This document shows positions 16,050 through 25,194 of a DNA stretch of 64,000 nt, one piece after another (position 1 is the first letter of the stretch; every line of letters starts with the position of its first letter). The position numbers were made by a program, and so were the translations under genes. The stretch is from Micromonospora sp. MP36. Lineage in GTDB: Bacteria > Actinomycetota > Actinomycetes > Mycobacteriales > Micromonosporaceae. The notes under the pieces are model-generated. The model saw only the letters and a program-made list of their open reading frames with translations. It did no database searches and was not told where the DNA came from. Location: assembly GCF_008119785.1 (NCBI RefSeq), contig NZ_VSFA01000001.1:310001-374000 (forward strand), given 5' to 3'.

Positions 16050-16747
16050 CCGGCAGGACGACCCGACCGGACCGGGGCGGCGACCCGCCGTCCCGGCCGG
16101 CCGTACCGACCATGCCGGACCAGGCGGGGCCGCCGGACCGGGAGACGGGCGGCCTGCCCCCCGTGCCCGCCCCGGTCGCGGACCCGCCGGCCGCCGACCC
16201 GGCGGGTTCGCCCGCCGGGTCGGCGGCACCCTCCGCCGGGCCGGACGGCGAGCAGGCGACGGCGCGGCCGGACCGGGCGCAGTACGGGGTCTGCGCGTTC
16301 CTCGCCCTGGTCGGCGGCTTCGTGATCATCGACGCGCTGCGGGTCGGACACGCGGTGAGCACCGCCGACCCGATCGGCCCGAAGCCCGTGCCGATCCTGC
16401 TCGGCGTGCTGCTGCTCATCGTCGCCGCGATCTACGCGGTGGACGTGGCCCGCGGCGGCGCCGGTGAGCCGGAGGCCGGCGAGGACGTCGACCTGGCCAC
16501 CCCGATCGACTGGCGGACGGTGCTGCTGCTGATCGGCGCGTTCGTGGTCAACGCCGTGCTCATCGACCGGCTCGGCTGGGTGATCAGCGGGACGATCCTC
16601 TTCTGGGGGTCGGCGTACGCGCTCGGCAACCGCCACTACTTCCGGAACCTGCTGATCGCCGTCGCGCTGTCGCTGGTCACGTTCTACACGTTCGCCATCG
16701 GGCTCGGCGTCAACCTGCCCGCAGGCGTACTGCAAGGGATCCTGTAA
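16046..16747 (+). CDS. tctB: Tripartite tricarboxylate transporter small membrane subunit TctB
   Basis: A 233-residue protein. The first 85 residues are a cytoplasmic Pro/Gly/Ala-rich tail, longer than in most TctB proteins. Four transmembrane segments follow: [53 protein letters not shown] and [20 protein letters not shown]. TctB is the four-helix partner of TctA. The start overlaps tctC (ATGA at 16046) and the TAATG junction at 16745-16749 couples it to tctA. Confidence 0.88.
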   Translation: MTGRTTRPDRGGDPPSRPAVPTMPDQAGPPDRETGGLPPVPAPVADPPAADPAGSPAGSAAPSAGPDGEQATARPDRAQYGVCAFLALVGGFVIIDALRVGHAVSTADPIGPKPVPILLGVLLLIVAAIYAVDVARGGAGEPEAGEDVDLATPIDWRTVLLLIGAFVVNAVLIDRLGWVISGTILFWGSAYALGNRHYFRNLLIAVALSLVTFYTFAIGLGVNLPAGVLQGIL

Positions 16748-18252
16748 TGGAAAACCTGGGCAATCTGCTCGACGGGTTCGCCAACGTGGTGACCCCGATG
16801 AACCTGCTGATCGCGCTGCTCGGCGTGACCATCGGCACCGCGGTCGGCGTGCTGCCCGGCATCGGCCCGGCGATGACGGTGGCGCTGCTGCTGCCGGTCA
16901 CCTACGGCATGGAGCCCACCCAGGCGTTCATCATGTTCGCCGGCATCTTCTACGGCGGCATGTACGGCGGCTCGACCACCTCGATCCTGCTCAACACCCC
17001 CGGCGAATCGTCGTCGGTGGTGACGGCCATCGAGGGCAACAAGATGGCCAAGGCCGGCCGGGCCGCACAGGCCCTGGCCACCGCAGCGATCGGCTCGTTC
17101 GTCGCCGGCACCATCGCCACCCTGGCGCTGGTCCTGGTGATGCCCCCGGTGGTGGCCTTCGCGATCAGCCTCGGCGCGCCGGACTACTTCGCGGTCATGC
17201 TGCTGTCGTTCGTGGCGGTCACCGCGGTGCTCGGCTCGTCCCGGGTACGCGGCTTCGCCTCGCTGCTGATCGGCCTGATCATCGGCCTGGTGGGCATCGA
17301 CTCGGTGAGCGGCCAGCAACGGCTCACCTTCGGCCTGCCGCAGCTGGCCGACGGCATCGACGTGGTCGTGGTGGCGGTCGGCATCTTCGCCGTCGGCGAG
17401 GCGCTCTGGATCGCCGCCCACCTGCGCCGCAAGTCCGGCGAGGTGATCCCGGTCGGCCAGCCGTGGATGGGCCGGGAGGACTGGAAGCGGTCCTGGAAGC
17501 CCTGGCTGCGCGGCACCGTCTTCGGGTTCCCGTTCGGCGCGCTGCCGGCGGGCGGGGCCGAGATCCCGACCTTCCTGTCGTACGCCACGGAGAAGAAGCT
17601 CTCCAAGCACAAGGAGGAGTTCGGCCGGGGCGCGATCGAGGGAGTCGCCGGCCCGGAGGCGGCCAACAACGCCTCGGCCGCCGGCACGCTGGTGCCGATG
17701 CTGGCCATCGGCCTGCCCACCAACGCCACCGCCGCGGTGATGCTGGCCGCCTTCCAGCAGTACGGCATTCAGCCCGGCCCGCTGCTGTTCACGCGGGAGT
17801 CCGGGCTCGTCTGGACGCTGATCGCCAGCCTCTTCATCGGCAACCTGTTGCTGCTGGTGCTCAACCTGCCGCTCGCCCCGGCCTGGGCGCGCCTGCTGCG
17901 GATCCCGCGCCCGTACCTGTACGCCGGGATCATTTTCTTCGCCACCATGGGTGCGTACGCGGTCAACGCCCAGCCGTTCGACCTGTTCCTGCTGCTCACC
18001 CTCGGCCTGCTCGGCTTCGGCATGCGCCGCTTCGGCCTGCCGATCCTGCCGCTGATCGTGGGTGTCATCCTCGGCCCGCGCGCCGAGTTGCAGGGCCGGC
18101 GGGCGCTGCAGCTCTCCGGCGGCGAGCTGCACGGGCTGATCGGCGGCTGGGTGTCCTGGCTGATCTACGCCACGGTCGTTGTGGTGCTCCTCTGGCCGCT
18201 GATCGGGCGGTTCGTGGTCCGTCCGCTGCGGGGAAGGTTGGTGACCGGATGA
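16747..18252 (+). CDS. tctA: Tripartite tricarboxylate transporter large membrane subunit TctA
   Basis: The 501-residue, 11-12 helix permease of the TTT family, driven by an ion gradient. Diagnostic repeats are present: [21 protein letters not shown] (residues 30-50) and [21 protein letters not shown] near residue 265. Also present are [21 protein letters not shown] and [19 protein letters not shown]. The whole length matches the family. It is coupled to tctB by TAATG and overlaps the next gene by 4 bp (ATGA), so the stress-protein gene is part of the operon. Confidence 0.95.
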   Translation: MENLGNLLDGFANVVTPMNLLIALLGVTIGTAVGVLPGIGPAMTVALLLPVTYGMEPTQAFIMFAGIFYGGMYGGSTTSILLNTPGESSSVVTAIEGNKMAKAGRAAQALATAAIGSFVAGTIATLALVLVMPPVVAFAISLGAPDYFAVMLLSFVAVTAVLGSSRVRGFASLLIGLIIGLVGIDSVSGQQRLTFGLPQLADGIDVVVVAVGIFAVGEALWIAAHLRRKSGEVIPVGQPWMGREDWKRSWKPWLRGTVFGFPFGALPAGGAEIPTFLSYATEKKLSKHKEEFGRGAIEGVAGPEAANNASAAGTLVPMLAIGLPTNATAAVMLAAFQQYGIQPGPLLFTRESGLVWTLIASLFIGNLLLLVLNLPLAPAWARLLRIPRPYLYAGIIFFATMGAYAVNAQPFDLFLLLTLGLLGFGMRRFGLPILPLIVGVILGPRAELQGRRALQLSGGELHGLIGGWVSWLIYATVVVVLLWPLIGRFVVRPLRGRLVTG

Positions 18253-18641
18253 CCGTGCTGGTGGGCTACGTGCCGTCCCCGCTCGGCGAGGCGGCCCTGC
18301 GGGCGGCGATCGAGCAGGCCCGGTTCCGCGAGGAGCCGATCCTCGTGGTGAACACGTCCCGCGGCGACGCGTACGCGGACCCGCGGCTGGCCCAGGAGGA
18401 TGACCTGGAGCGGGTCACCCGCGAGCTGACCGCCGCCGGGGTGCCGCACAGCATGCGGCAGCTCGTCCGGGGGAAGGACGCGGCCGAGGAGATCGAGGAG
18501 ATCGTCGAGGCTGAGGACGTGTCCCTGGTGGTGATCGGCATCCGGCACCGCACCCCGGTCGGCAAGCTGATCATGGGGTCGGCCGCGCAGGAGATCCTGC
18601 TCCGGGTGCCCTGCCCAGTCCTCGCGGTGAAGGCTGGCTGA
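18249..18641 (+). CDS. Universal stress protein
   Basis: A 130-residue UspA-fold protein. The ATP-binding signature [21 protein letters not shown] (G-x2-x-x-G-x-G-S form) is intact near residues 98-118, and the chain ends with [11 protein letters not shown] as in the family. It overlaps tctA by 4 bp and is followed directly by an MFS gene, so it belongs to the transport operon. Usp genes often accompany secondary transporters; modulation of transport by ATP or energy status is a possible role but not shown here. Confidence 0.92.
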   Translation: MTVLVGYVPSPLGEAALRAAIEQARFREEPILVVNTSRGDAYADPRLAQEDDLERVTRELTAAGVPHSMRQLVRGKDAAEEIEEIVEAEDVSLVVIGIRHRTPVGKLIMGSAAQEILLRVPCPVLAVKAG

Positions 18642-19832
18642 GTGGCGCCCGGGGGCTTGACGGCTCCCGGGCGCGCCCAGACCGCCCTGCTGCTCACGCA
18701 CACCATCGTGCTGCAGGCGGTCACCTTCATGCTCCGACCGGCGTCCGCGTACCGGGCGCTCGAACTGGACGTGCCGGGGGCGTGGCTGGGCGTGCTCGGG
18801 GCCAGTTTCGCCGTCGTACCGCTGGTGCTGGCCGTGCCGAGCGGGCACGCGGTCGACCGGTTCGGCGAGCGCCGGGTGGCGCTCGCCGGGTCGGCCCTGC
18901 TCGCCGCCGCCGGCCTCGGGTTCGTGCTGCTCGCCGGCTCGGTGGCCGGTCTGGTGCTGGCCAGCATGCTGCTCGGCACCGCCCATCTCTGCGCGGTGGT
19001 GGCCCAGCAGGCGCTGGTCGCCAACCGCACCCCGGCCGACCGCTACGACGCGGCGTTCGGCTACTACACCTTCGCCGCCTCGCTGGGGCAGGCGCTCGGG
19101 CCCGGCCTGATCGTGGTCTTCGGCGGGGACCGGCCCATCCCGGACACCGGGGCCATCTTCCTCGGCGCCGCCGCGCTGGCCGTGCCGCTCCTGGTCGCCG
19201 CCGCGTTCCTCCGCCCGTCGGCGCACCACCGGGCCGCGGCGGGACCGGCCGCCGGCGGGATGCGGGACCTGCTCCGCCAGCCCGGGCTGGTGCGCGCCCT
19301 CACGGTCAGCTGCGTGGTCCTCGCGGCGGTCGACATCACCCTGGTCTACCTGCCCGCCCTCGGCGCCGAGCGGAGCATCGCGGCCGGCGAGATCGGCCTG
19401 CTGCTCGGGCTGCGCGCGGTCGCGTCGATGCTCTCGCGGCTGGGGCTCGGCCGGCTGGTTGCCGCAATCGGCCGGCTCCGGCTGCTGATCGGCACGGTCG
19501 CCCTCTCCGCCACCGGGCTGGCGCTGCTGCTGCCGCCACTGCCGTTCTGGGCGATGGCCGTGGTAGTCACCGTCGCCGGCCTCGGCCTCGGCGCGGGACA
19601 GCCACTGACCATGTCGTTCCTGGCCGAGTCGGCGCCGCCCGGGCTGCGCGGCCGGGCGATGTCGCTGCGGCTGACCGGCAACCGGCTCGGGCAGGTGCTC
19701 ATCCCCAGCGCCGCCGGTGTGCTGGCGGCCGGTGCCGGCGCGGCCGGCGTGCTCGCCTGCACCGCCGCGGGCCTGGCCGGCGCCGCCGTCGCCGCCACCG
19801 GCCTGCACCGCCCGGATCCGAACCCCGACTGA
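18642..19832 (+). CDS. MFS transporter
   Basis: A 396-residue, 12-helix major facilitator. The motif A region reads [17 protein letters not shown] near residue 70, and the family repeat in the second half is visible ([25 protein letters not shown]). GTG 18642 follows the stop of the stress-protein gene with no gap, so the gene is probably translated by coupling. It lies between the tct genes and an RraA-like aldolase gene, which suggests movement of a related carboxylate or its breakdown product; substrate unknown. Confidence 0.88.
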   Translation: MAPGGLTAPGRAQTALLLTHTIVLQAVTFMLRPASAYRALELDVPGAWLGVLGASFAVVPLVLAVPSGHAVDRFGERRVALAGSALLAAAGLGFVLLAGSVAGLVLASMLLGTAHLCAVVAQQALVANRTPADRYDAAFGYYTFAASLGQALGPGLIVVFGGDRPIPDTGAIFLGAAALAVPLLVAAAFLRPSAHHRAAAGPAAGGMRDLLRQPGLVRALTVSCVVLAAVDITLVYLPALGAERSIAAGEIGLLLGLRAVASMLSRLGLGRLVAAIGRLRLLIGTVALSATGLALLLPPLPFWAMAVVVTVAGLGLGAGQPLTMSFLAESAPPGLRGRAMSLRLTGNRLGQVLIPSAAGVLAAGAGAAGVLACTAAGLAGAAVAATGLHRPDPNPD

Positions 19833-19842
19833 AAGGACGACC

Positions 19843-20328
19843 ATGGAAACTCCCACCACCGCCGACCTCTACGACCGGTACGGCGACACCCTCGGCTCGT
19901 GCGACGCCCAGCTGCGCCAGTTCGGCGGGGTGCCGGCCTTCGGCGGTCCGGCCGTGACGGTGCGCTGCTTCGAGGACAACGCCCTGGTGAAGACGATCGT
20001 CGCCGAACCGGGGGAGGGCCGGGTCCTGGTGGTGGACGGTGGCGGCTCCGTGCACACCGCCCTGATGGGCGACCTCATCGCCGGCACGGCGGCGGAGAAC
20101 GGTTGGGCCGGCGTGGTGATCAACGGCGCGGTCCGGGACGTGGCCGCCCTGCGTACCCTCCCGATCGGCATCAAGGCGCTCGGCACGAACCCGCGCAAGA
20201 GCGCCAAGACCGGCGTCGGCGAGCGGGACGTGCCGGTGTTCTTCGGCAACTGCGTCTTCGCGCCGGGCGCGCACGTCTACAGCGACGACGACGGGGTGGT
20301 CGTCCTGCCCGTCGACGGGCCGGCGTAG
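19843..20328 (+). CDS. RraA family protein (possible HMG/CHA aldolase or RNase E inhibitor RraA)
   Basis: A 161-residue protein of the RraA fold. It has the [36 protein letters not shown] segment and [31 protein letters not shown], which carries the Arg-Asp pair (AVRD) used for metal and pyruvate binding in 4-hydroxy-4-methyl-2-oxoglutarate aldolases. The fold alone cannot separate aldolase from RNase E regulator. Downstream position in a tricarboxylate-transport operon favours the aldolase, which cleaves a C4/C6 oxo-acid. RBS AAAGGACG lies before ATG 19843. Confidence 0.85.
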   Translation: METPTTADLYDRYGDTLGSCDAQLRQFGGVPAFGGPAVTVRCFEDNALVKTIVAEPGEGRVLVVDGGGSVHTALMGDLIAGTAAENGWAGVVINGAVRDVAALRTLPIGIKALGTNPRKSAKTGVGERDVPVFFGNCVFAPGAHVYSDDDGVVVLPVDGPA

Positions 20329-20334
20329 CCGGGG

Positions 20335-21144
20335 TCAGCCCTCGCTGGCCGGGTGGGGGGCGACCTGACCCTGGCGCAACCGGGCCGCGCACAGCTCCGC
20401 GAGCTTCACGTACGCGGGCGCGCCGATCAGCGCGGTCAGCTCCGGGCCGTAGGAGAGGTACATCGGCTCGGCGCCGACGTGCGCGTCGGTGGAGGAGGTG
20501 CACCACCAGTCCAGGTCGTGCCCGCCCGCGCCCCAGCCCCGCCGGTCGAACTCGGCGATCGTGGAGATCAGCACCTTGGTGTTGTCCGGCCGCTTGTGCC
20601 AGTCCTGGTCCCGGCGGATGGGCAGCTGCCAGCAGACGTCCGGCTTGTATTCCAGGGGGTGCACCCCGTCGCGCAGCGCCTGGGCGTGCAGCGCGCAGCC
20701 GCCCCCGCCGGCGAAGTCGGCGTCGTTGAGGAACACGCACGGCGAGTCGGCGTCCCGGGTGGCCGTACGACGGGCCGGGTTCTTCCCGTCGATGGTGTCG
20801 TTCTCGGTCCAGTTCTTGAAGCCCTTGCGGAAGTGCTGCCAGGTCTCCGGGGTGAGCCGCTTGACCGCGGCGCGGACCCGCTTCTCGTCGTCGGAGTCAG
20901 TGAAGAACGCGCCGTGCGAGCAGCAGCCGTCCGCGCCCCGGCCGGCGATGATGCCGTGGCAGCCCTTGCCGAAGATGCACGTCCACCGGGAGAGCAGCCA
21001 GGTCAGGTCGGCGCGGATCACGTGCTTCTCGTCCGCCGGGTCGACGAACTCGATCCACTCCCGGGGGAAGTCCAGCTCCACCTCCCGGCTGCGCGGGTCG
21101 TCCGGGTCGTCCACCAGCACCTGCAGCTCGATCTGGCCTGTCAC
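20335..21144 (-). CDS. Conserved actinobacterial Cys-rich protein (Rv0495c-like)
   Basis: A 269-residue soluble protein with no recognised enzyme motif. Cysteines cluster in [20 protein letters not shown] followed by [11 protein letters not shown] (C-x5-C-x10-CC-x-H), and again in [24 protein letters not shown] and DVCWQLP. The pattern suggests a zinc, iron or Fe-S site, like the YkgJ/DUF3109 group. Neighbouring ppx in divergent orientation matches the M. tuberculosis order recalled as Rv0495c-Rv0496. It converges with the RraA-like gene with a 6-bp gap. Function unknown. Confidence 0.8.
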   Translation of the reverse strand: MTGQIELQVLVDDPDDPRSREVELDFPREWIEFVDPADEKHVIRADLTWLLSRWTCIFGKGCHGIIAGRGADGCCSHGAFFTDSDDEKRVRAAVKRLTPETWQHFRKGFKNWTENDTIDGKNPARRTATRDADSPCVFLNDADFAGGGGCALHAQALRDGVHPLEYKPDVCWQLPIRRDQDWHKRPDNTKVLISTIAEFDRRGWGAGGHDLDWWCTSSTDAHVGAEPMYLSYGPELTALIGAPAYVKLAELCAARLRQGQVAPHPASEG

Positions 21145-21205
21145 CCGGACCAGCGTACGCGTGGTCGGCCCGGCCGGCCGGCGAGCCGGGGAAACGTGTT
21201 GGCCC

Positions 21206-21211
21206 TAGGGT
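21206..21211 (+). promoter_or_regulatory. -10 element, probable leaderless start of ppx
   Basis: TAGGGT ends 7 bases before ATG 21219. The region between the two divergent genes is only 74 bp. Confidence 0.5.
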
Positions 21212-21218
21212 CGTCACC

Positions 21219-22163
21219 ATGCGACTGGGTGTTCTCGACGTCGGTTCGAACACGGTGCACCTGCTGGTGGTCGATGCCCACCACGGGGCGCACCCGTGGC
21301 CGGCGCACTCGGAGAAGGTGGTGCTCCGGCTGGCAGAGCAGATCGGTCCGGACGGCGCGCTGACCGAGGCGGGCGCGGACGGGCTGGTCAAGGCCGTCGG
21401 CATGGCCCGCGCCGCGGCGGCCGGGCTGGCGGTCGACGACCTGCTCGCCTTCGCCACCTCCGCGGTCCGGGACGCCAGCAACGCCGGGGAGGTGCTGGCC
21501 CGGGTCCGCGACGAGACCGACGTACGGCTGGAGGTGCTCACCGGCGCGGACGAGGCGCGGATGACCTTCCTCGCGGTCCGGCGGTGGTTCGGCTGGTCCG
21601 CCGGGCGGCTGCTGGCGCTCGACATCGGTGGCGGCTCGCTGGAGCTGGCGGCCGGCATCGACGAGGAGCCGGACGTGGCGATCTCGCTGCCGCTCGGTGC
21701 CGGGCGGCTGAGCCGGGAGCGGCTGCGGGTGGATCCGTCCGGCGCCGTGCCGCCGTCGGCCGAGGCGGTGGAGGAGCTGCGGGAGTACGTCCACACCATG
21801 CTCGACCCGGTGGTGAAGCAGTTGGCCGAGGTGGGCTGGGAGCGGCCGGTCGCCAGCTCGAAGACGTTCCGGACGCTGGCCCGGCTGGCCGGGGCCGCCC
21901 CGTCGAGCGCCGGGCTGTGGGCCCCGCGCAGCCTGACCCGGACCGGGCTGCGGCAGGTGCTCGGCTTCATCCGGCACATCCCGCCGGCGCAGCTGCCTGA
22001 GCTGGAGGGGGTCAGCGCGGGGCGGGCCCACCAGCTGCTGGCCGGTGCCGTGGTGGCCGAGGCGGTGATGCGCCGGCTCGACGTGGACCGGGTGGACATC
22101 TGCCCGTGGGCGCTGCGGGAGGGGGTCATCCTTCGCCGGCTGGATCAGCTGGTGCCGATGTGA
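21219..22163 (+). CDS. ppx: Exopolyphosphatase/pppGpp phosphatase, Ppx/GppA family
   Basis: A 314-residue protein of the ASKHA superfamily. It has the phosphate-1 loop [19 protein letters not shown], the catalytic-Glu region [28 protein letters not shown], and the phosphate-2 loop [16 protein letters not shown]. It is the short form without the C-terminal HD-like domain, as in M. tuberculosis Ppx1 (Rv0496). Expected role: trimming short polyphosphate, linking to phosphate and (p)ppGpp physiology; this fits the nearby PhoU/PhoR/PhoP genes, although the link is only regional. Confidence 0.9.
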   Translation: MRLGVLDVGSNTVHLLVVDAHHGAHPWPAHSEKVVLRLAEQIGPDGALTEAGADGLVKAVGMARAAAAGLAVDDLLAFATSAVRDASNAGEVLARVRDETDVRLEVLTGADEARMTFLAVRRWFGWSAGRLLALDIGGGSLELAAGIDEEPDVAISLPLGAGRLSRERLRVDPSGAVPPSAEAVEELREYVHTMLDPVVKQLAEVGWERPVASSKTFRTLARLAGAAPSSAGLWAPRSLTRTGLRQVLGFIRHIPPAQLPELEGVSAGRAHQLLAGAVVAEAVMRRLDVDRVDICPWALREGVILRRLDQLVPM

Positions 22164-22222
22164 TCGGGGTCGGTCTGGGCGGTTTGGGGAGGCTCGTCCT
22201 GATGGGCTGCGGCGGAGGCGGT

Positions 22223-22228
22223 TACCCT
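22223..22228 (+). promoter_or_regulatory. -10 element, probable leaderless start
   Basis: TACCCT ends 7 bases before GTG 22236. A second GTG at 22234 is out of frame with the protein. Confidence 0.5.
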
Positions 22229-22235
22229 GAAGGGT

Positions 22236-23042
22236 GTGACTTCCCGCGTGCCGGTGCTCCTCTCCAGTTCCTCGGTCTTCCCTGAGCGGACCGCGGCGGC
22301 GTTCCAGCTCGCCTCGGCGCTCGGGTATGACGGCGTCGAGGTGATGGTCTGGACCGACGTGGTGAGCCAGGACCCGGGTGCGCTGCGCGGCCTGGCCGAC
22401 CACTACGGCGTGCCGGTCCTCTCGGTGCACGCGCCGTGCCTGCTGGTCACTCAGCGGGTGTGGAGCCCCGACCCGTGGGAGCGGCTGCGCAAGGCCGCCG
22501 AGCTGGCCGAGACGCTGGAGGCGCCCACGGTCGTGGTGCACCCGCCGTTCACCTGGCAGCGGGACTACGCCCGCAACTTCGCGGACGGCCTCGACACGAT
22601 CGCCGGGCAGTTCGGCGGGCTGCGCTTCGCGGTGGAGAACATGTACCCGGTACGGATGGCCGGCCGGCAGTTCGTCCCGTACGTCCCGGGCTGGGACCCG
22701 ACCGACACCGGCTACGCCGCGTACACCCTGGATCTCTCGCACTGCGCCGCCTCGCACACCGACGCCCTGGCGATGGCCGACCGGATGGGGGCCGGCCTGG
22801 CCCACGTGCACCTGGGCGACGGCACCGGCGAGGGGCGCGACGAGCACCTGGTGCCCGGGCGCGGCGGCCAGCCCTGCGCCGAGCTGCTCCGCTCGCTGGC
22901 CGGCCGCGGCTTCACCGGCTCGGTGGCAGTGGAGGTCACCACGCGGGGCGCGAAGAGTCGCGCGGTGCGCGAGGCCGACCTCCGCGAGGCGCTGGAATTC
23001 GCCCGCGCCAACCTCACCGCCCCGTCCCCGGTCGACGCCTGA
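22236..23042 (+). CDS. Sugar phosphate isomerase/epimerase (xylose isomerase-like TIM barrel)
   Basis: A 268-residue AP endonuclease 2/xylose isomerase-like barrel. Visible strand-end motifs are [70 protein letters not shown] and [10 protein letters not shown]. These supply the Glu, Asp and His ligands of a divalent metal. The gene follows ppx as Rv0498 follows Rv0496-Rv0497. The natural substrate of this subgroup is unknown; sugar or inositol isomerisation is the family expectation. Confidence 0.85.
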   Translation: MTSRVPVLLSSSSVFPERTAAAFQLASALGYDGVEVMVWTDVVSQDPGALRGLADHYGVPVLSVHAPCLLVTQRVWSPDPWERLRKAAELAETLEAPTVVVHPPFTWQRDYARNFADGLDTIAGQFGGLRFAVENMYPVRMAGRQFVPYVPGWDPTDTGYAAYTLDLSHCAASHTDALAMADRMGAGLAHVHLGDGTGEGRDEHLVPGRGGQPCAELLRSLAGRGFTGSVAVEVTTRGAKSRAVREADLREALEFARANLTAPSPVDA

Positions 23043-23050
23043 CCCGGGGG

Positions 23051-23626
23051 TCAGCTGACCGGGGTGAGCGGTTCCGACTGGGCCGGGACGGCCAGCTGGT
23101 CGCCGACGGCGGCCCGCTTGCGGGCCCGGTGGGCGGCCACGTGGGAGCGGGTGGCGCAGCGCTCCGAGCAGAACCGCCGGCAGCAGTTCGACGACGTGTC
23201 CAGGTAGACGTTGCCGCAGCGCTCGTCGGCGCAGACGCCGAACCGGGCGCTGCCGTATTCGCAGAGCCAGACCGACAGGCCCCAGACCGCGCCGGCCAGG
23301 TATTCCGACGAGACCGAGGCGCCCCGGCCGGTCACGTGCATGTGCCAGTCGCTGGAGTCGTGGCCGGAGATGCGCGGCTGCACCGGGAACGCCTCCAGCA
23401 GCGCGTTCAGCTCCGCCACCGCCGCGGCGTCCCGGCCCGAGGTGCCGTACTCGAAGACGTCGCGCAGGCGCTTCTGCGCCCGCCGGAGGATCGCCAGGTC
23501 CCGTTCCGTGACCTCGTCGCGCATCCACGCGTTCTCGTCCGGGAAAAGGGCCCGCAGGTCGTCGAGGTCGTCCAGACGGGTGTTGACGAGATCAACTCCG
23601 GTCCGGGCGTACGCGTCGAAGTTCAC
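23051..23626 (-). CDS. CGNR zinc finger domain-containing protein
   Basis: A 191-residue protein of the actinobacterial ABATE/CGNR family. The N-terminal helical stress domain (residues 1-130) is followed by a zinc finger: VCADERCGNVYLDTSSNCCRRFCSERCATRSHVAAHR, with the defining CGN and RFCSxRC segments. The finger suggests a DNA-binding regulator, function unknown. GTG 23626 follows a -10 box (23634-23639) by seven bases; a longer frame to 23746 lacks support. It converges with the epimerase gene, 8 bp apart. Confidence 0.88.
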   Translation of the reverse strand: MNFDAYARTGVDLVNTRLDDLDDLRALFPDENAWMRDEVTERDLAILRRAQKRLRDVFEYGTSGRDAAAVAELNALLEAFPVQPRISGHDSSDWHMHVTGRGASVSSEYLAGAVWGLSVWLCEYGSARFGVCADERCGNVYLDTSSNCCRRFCSERCATRSHVAAHRARKRAAVGDQLAVPAQSEPLTPVS

Positions 23627-23633
23627 GAGACCA

Positions 23634-23639
23634 ACGGTA
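23634..23639 (-). promoter_or_regulatory. -10 element, probable leaderless start of the CGNR gene
   Basis: On the minus strand TACCGT, seven bases, then GTG 23626. This lies between the CGNR gene and the stop of the synthetase gene (23646). Confidence 0.45.
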
Positions 23640-23645
23640 GACGAC

Positions 23646-24812
23646 TCATGGCGTTCGCGGCGTGTCGATGAAGTGGGGGAGGAACCGGGCGTAACTGTCG
23701 GTGATGAGGCTCGCGCTCTCCCGCACCCCGGCACCGGCCGACTCACCGTCGACGATCCAGCTCCCCAGCACCATGCGATTGCCGTCGAAATCGGGCAGCG
23801 CCCGGAACTCCTGGTAACAGAAGCCCTCGTCGCCGTAGCTGCCCGGACTGGTGATCTCGGTGCCGCCCGCGACGATGCGCACCGCGGCGCCCTCCCGGCC
23901 GAGCAGCGGCTTCGCCACGTACTCGGTCATCCCGCGCGGCGAGTCCAGATACGCCGGCAGCAGGTACTCGTGGTCCGGATACAGCTCCCAGAGCACCGCC
24001 AGCAGCGCCTTGTTCGACAGCAGCAGCTTCCAGGCCGGCTCGATCCAGGTGGTCGGGGTGCCCGGCGCCAGCGCCGGCGGCCCGTACGGCTCGGCCAGCA
24101 TCCACTCCCAGGGATAGAGCTTGAAGCAGGTGGTGACCGGCCGGTCGGCGGCGTCCACGAAGCGCCGCCCGTCCCAGCCGATCTCCTGGATCGGCATGAG
24201 CGTGACGTCCAGCCCGGCCTGGCGGGCCGTCTCGGCCAGGTAGCCGGCGGTGATCTGGTCCTCGCCCGACTCCTCCTCCGCGGACCAGACCACGTGCACC
24301 CGGCGGTCGTGCAGGCCGGCGCCGATCTTCGCCCACGCCCCGACCAGCCGCTCGTGCAGGCTGTTCCACTGGTCCGCCGCGGGCCGGGTGTGCTCCAGCC
24401 AGTACCACTGGACGATGCTCGCCTCGACCAGGGCGGTCGGGGTGTCCGCGTTGTACTCCAGCAGCTTGGGCGGCCAGCAGCCGTCGTACCAGAGGTCGAA
24501 GCGGCCGTAGAGGGTGGGCGGGGCCTCCCGCAGCGCCCGGGCGACCGCCTCGGCGGCCCAGGCCGGGATGCCGAACTCCGCGTACCGGTTGCGAGCCACC
24601 ACGTGCTCGGCGGCGGCCACCGACATCCGGTGCAGCTCCTCGGTCGCCTCCTCCAGCCGCAGCACCTCGTCCAGCCCGAAGGCGTACGCGGCGGTCTCGT
24701 CCCAGTACGACATCACCCCGCCGTCGGGCAGTTCGGTGTCGACGTACACCAGCCCCTGCGCGCGGACGGTGGCGTCCCAGTCGGGGCGCGGGACGCTAGC
24801 CTCGCGGCGCAC
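23646..24812 (-). CDS. Glutathionylspermidine synthase-like ATP-grasp ligase
   Basis: A 388-residue protein covering the complete C-terminal synthetase module of the glutathionylspermidine synthase family (PF03738). It has LYGRFDLWYDGCWPPKLLEYNADTPTALVEASIVQWYW, the ATP-grasp segment ITAGYLAETARQAGLDVTLMPIQEIGWD, KLYPWEWM, IEPAWKLLLSNKALLAVLWEL and the adenine/Mg segment YVAKPLLGREGAAVRIV. There is no amidase domain. GTG 24812 follows the stop of the lipoprotein gene after one base (TGAGGTG), so translation is coupled; a frame extending to 24977 is only overlap. Actinobacteria use mycothiol, not glutathione, so the real substrates are probably different. Confidence 0.9.
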   Translation of the reverse strand: MRREASVPRPDWDATVRAQGLVYVDTELPDGGVMSYWDETAAYAFGLDEVLRLEEATEELHRMSVAAAEHVVARNRYAEFGIPAWAAEAVARALREAPPTLYGRFDLWYDGCWPPKLLEYNADTPTALVEASIVQWYWLEHTRPAADQWNSLHERLVGAWAKIGAGLHDRRVHVVWSAEEESGEDQITAGYLAETARQAGLDVTLMPIQEIGWDGRRFVDAADRPVTTCFKLYPWEWMLAEPYGPPALAPGTPTTWIEPAWKLLLSNKALLAVLWELYPDHEYLLPAYLDSPRGMTEYVAKPLLGREGAAVRIVAGGTEITSPGSYGDEGFCYQEFRALPDFDGNRMVLGSWIVDGESAGAGVRESASLITDSYARFLPHFIDTPRTP

Positions 24813-24813
24813 C

Positions 24814-25080
24814 TCAGCCGCCGCAGGAGGCGAGGTGGCTGCCGAAGCCGCCCCAGGCGGGCAGCGCCGCGGCGACCGGCGCGGAGGTGTCCCGGGCGGC
24901 GGCGGGCGCCGGGATCCGCGACGCCATGGCGACGCTGTCCCCGCCACCGCCGGCCGGCCCGAGAGCGCAGTCGTCATCGTCGTCGGTCAGGTTGCAGCCC
25001 GAGAGGGCGAGCGCGAGGGCGGTCAGCGCGCCGAGCTGCACGGTGGCCGACCGGAGCCGGCGTCGGGGGTGTCGTTCCAC
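24814..25080 (-). CDS. Small lipoprotein coupled to the synthetase gene
   Basis: An 88-residue protein with an N-terminal signal (RHPRRRLRSATVQLGALTALALALSGC), lipobox ALSGC with Cys near residue 29, then an acidic run (NLTDDDDDC) and a Gly/Ala-rich tail that ends ASCGG. No known domain. GTG 25080 follows a -10 element by six bases. Small lipoprotein genes accompany glutathionylspermidine-synthase-like genes in other bacteria (YgiB/YjfM with YgiC/YjfC in E. coli), so the pairing may be functional. Confidence 0.75.
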   Translation of the reverse strand: MERHPRRRLRSATVQLGALTALALALSGCNLTDDDDDCALGPAGGGGDSVAMASRIPAPAAARDTSAPVAAALPAWGGFGSHLASCGG

Positions 25081-25086
25081 AAGATC

Positions 25087-25092
25087 GTTGTA
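25087..25092 (-). promoter_or_regulatory. -10 element, probable leaderless start of the lipoprotein gene
   Basis: On the minus strand TACAAC, six bases, then GTG 25080. It would drive the lipoprotein-synthetase operon. Confidence 0.45.
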
Positions 25093-25182
25093 GCTGATCG
25101 ATGCCAGCCCCCTGCTTTCCCCCAGGGTGAACGCCGCGTGACGTTGGCCGCCGCCCCCCGGCGGGGGTCGGCGGCCGGGCGT

Positions 25183-25188
25183 TACGCT
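25183..25188 (+). promoter_or_regulatory. -10 element, probable leaderless start of the proline dehydrogenase gene
   Basis: TACGCT ends six bases before ATG 25195; it is 90 bp from the divergent lipoprotein promoter. Confidence 0.5.
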
Positions 25189-25194
25189 CAGCTC

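Noticed and set aside
13299..16229. A single 976-codon frame suggesting a large kinase
   Set aside because: Only the part from GTG 14942 down is the kinase. The upstream part is antisense to tctC and lacks coding features.
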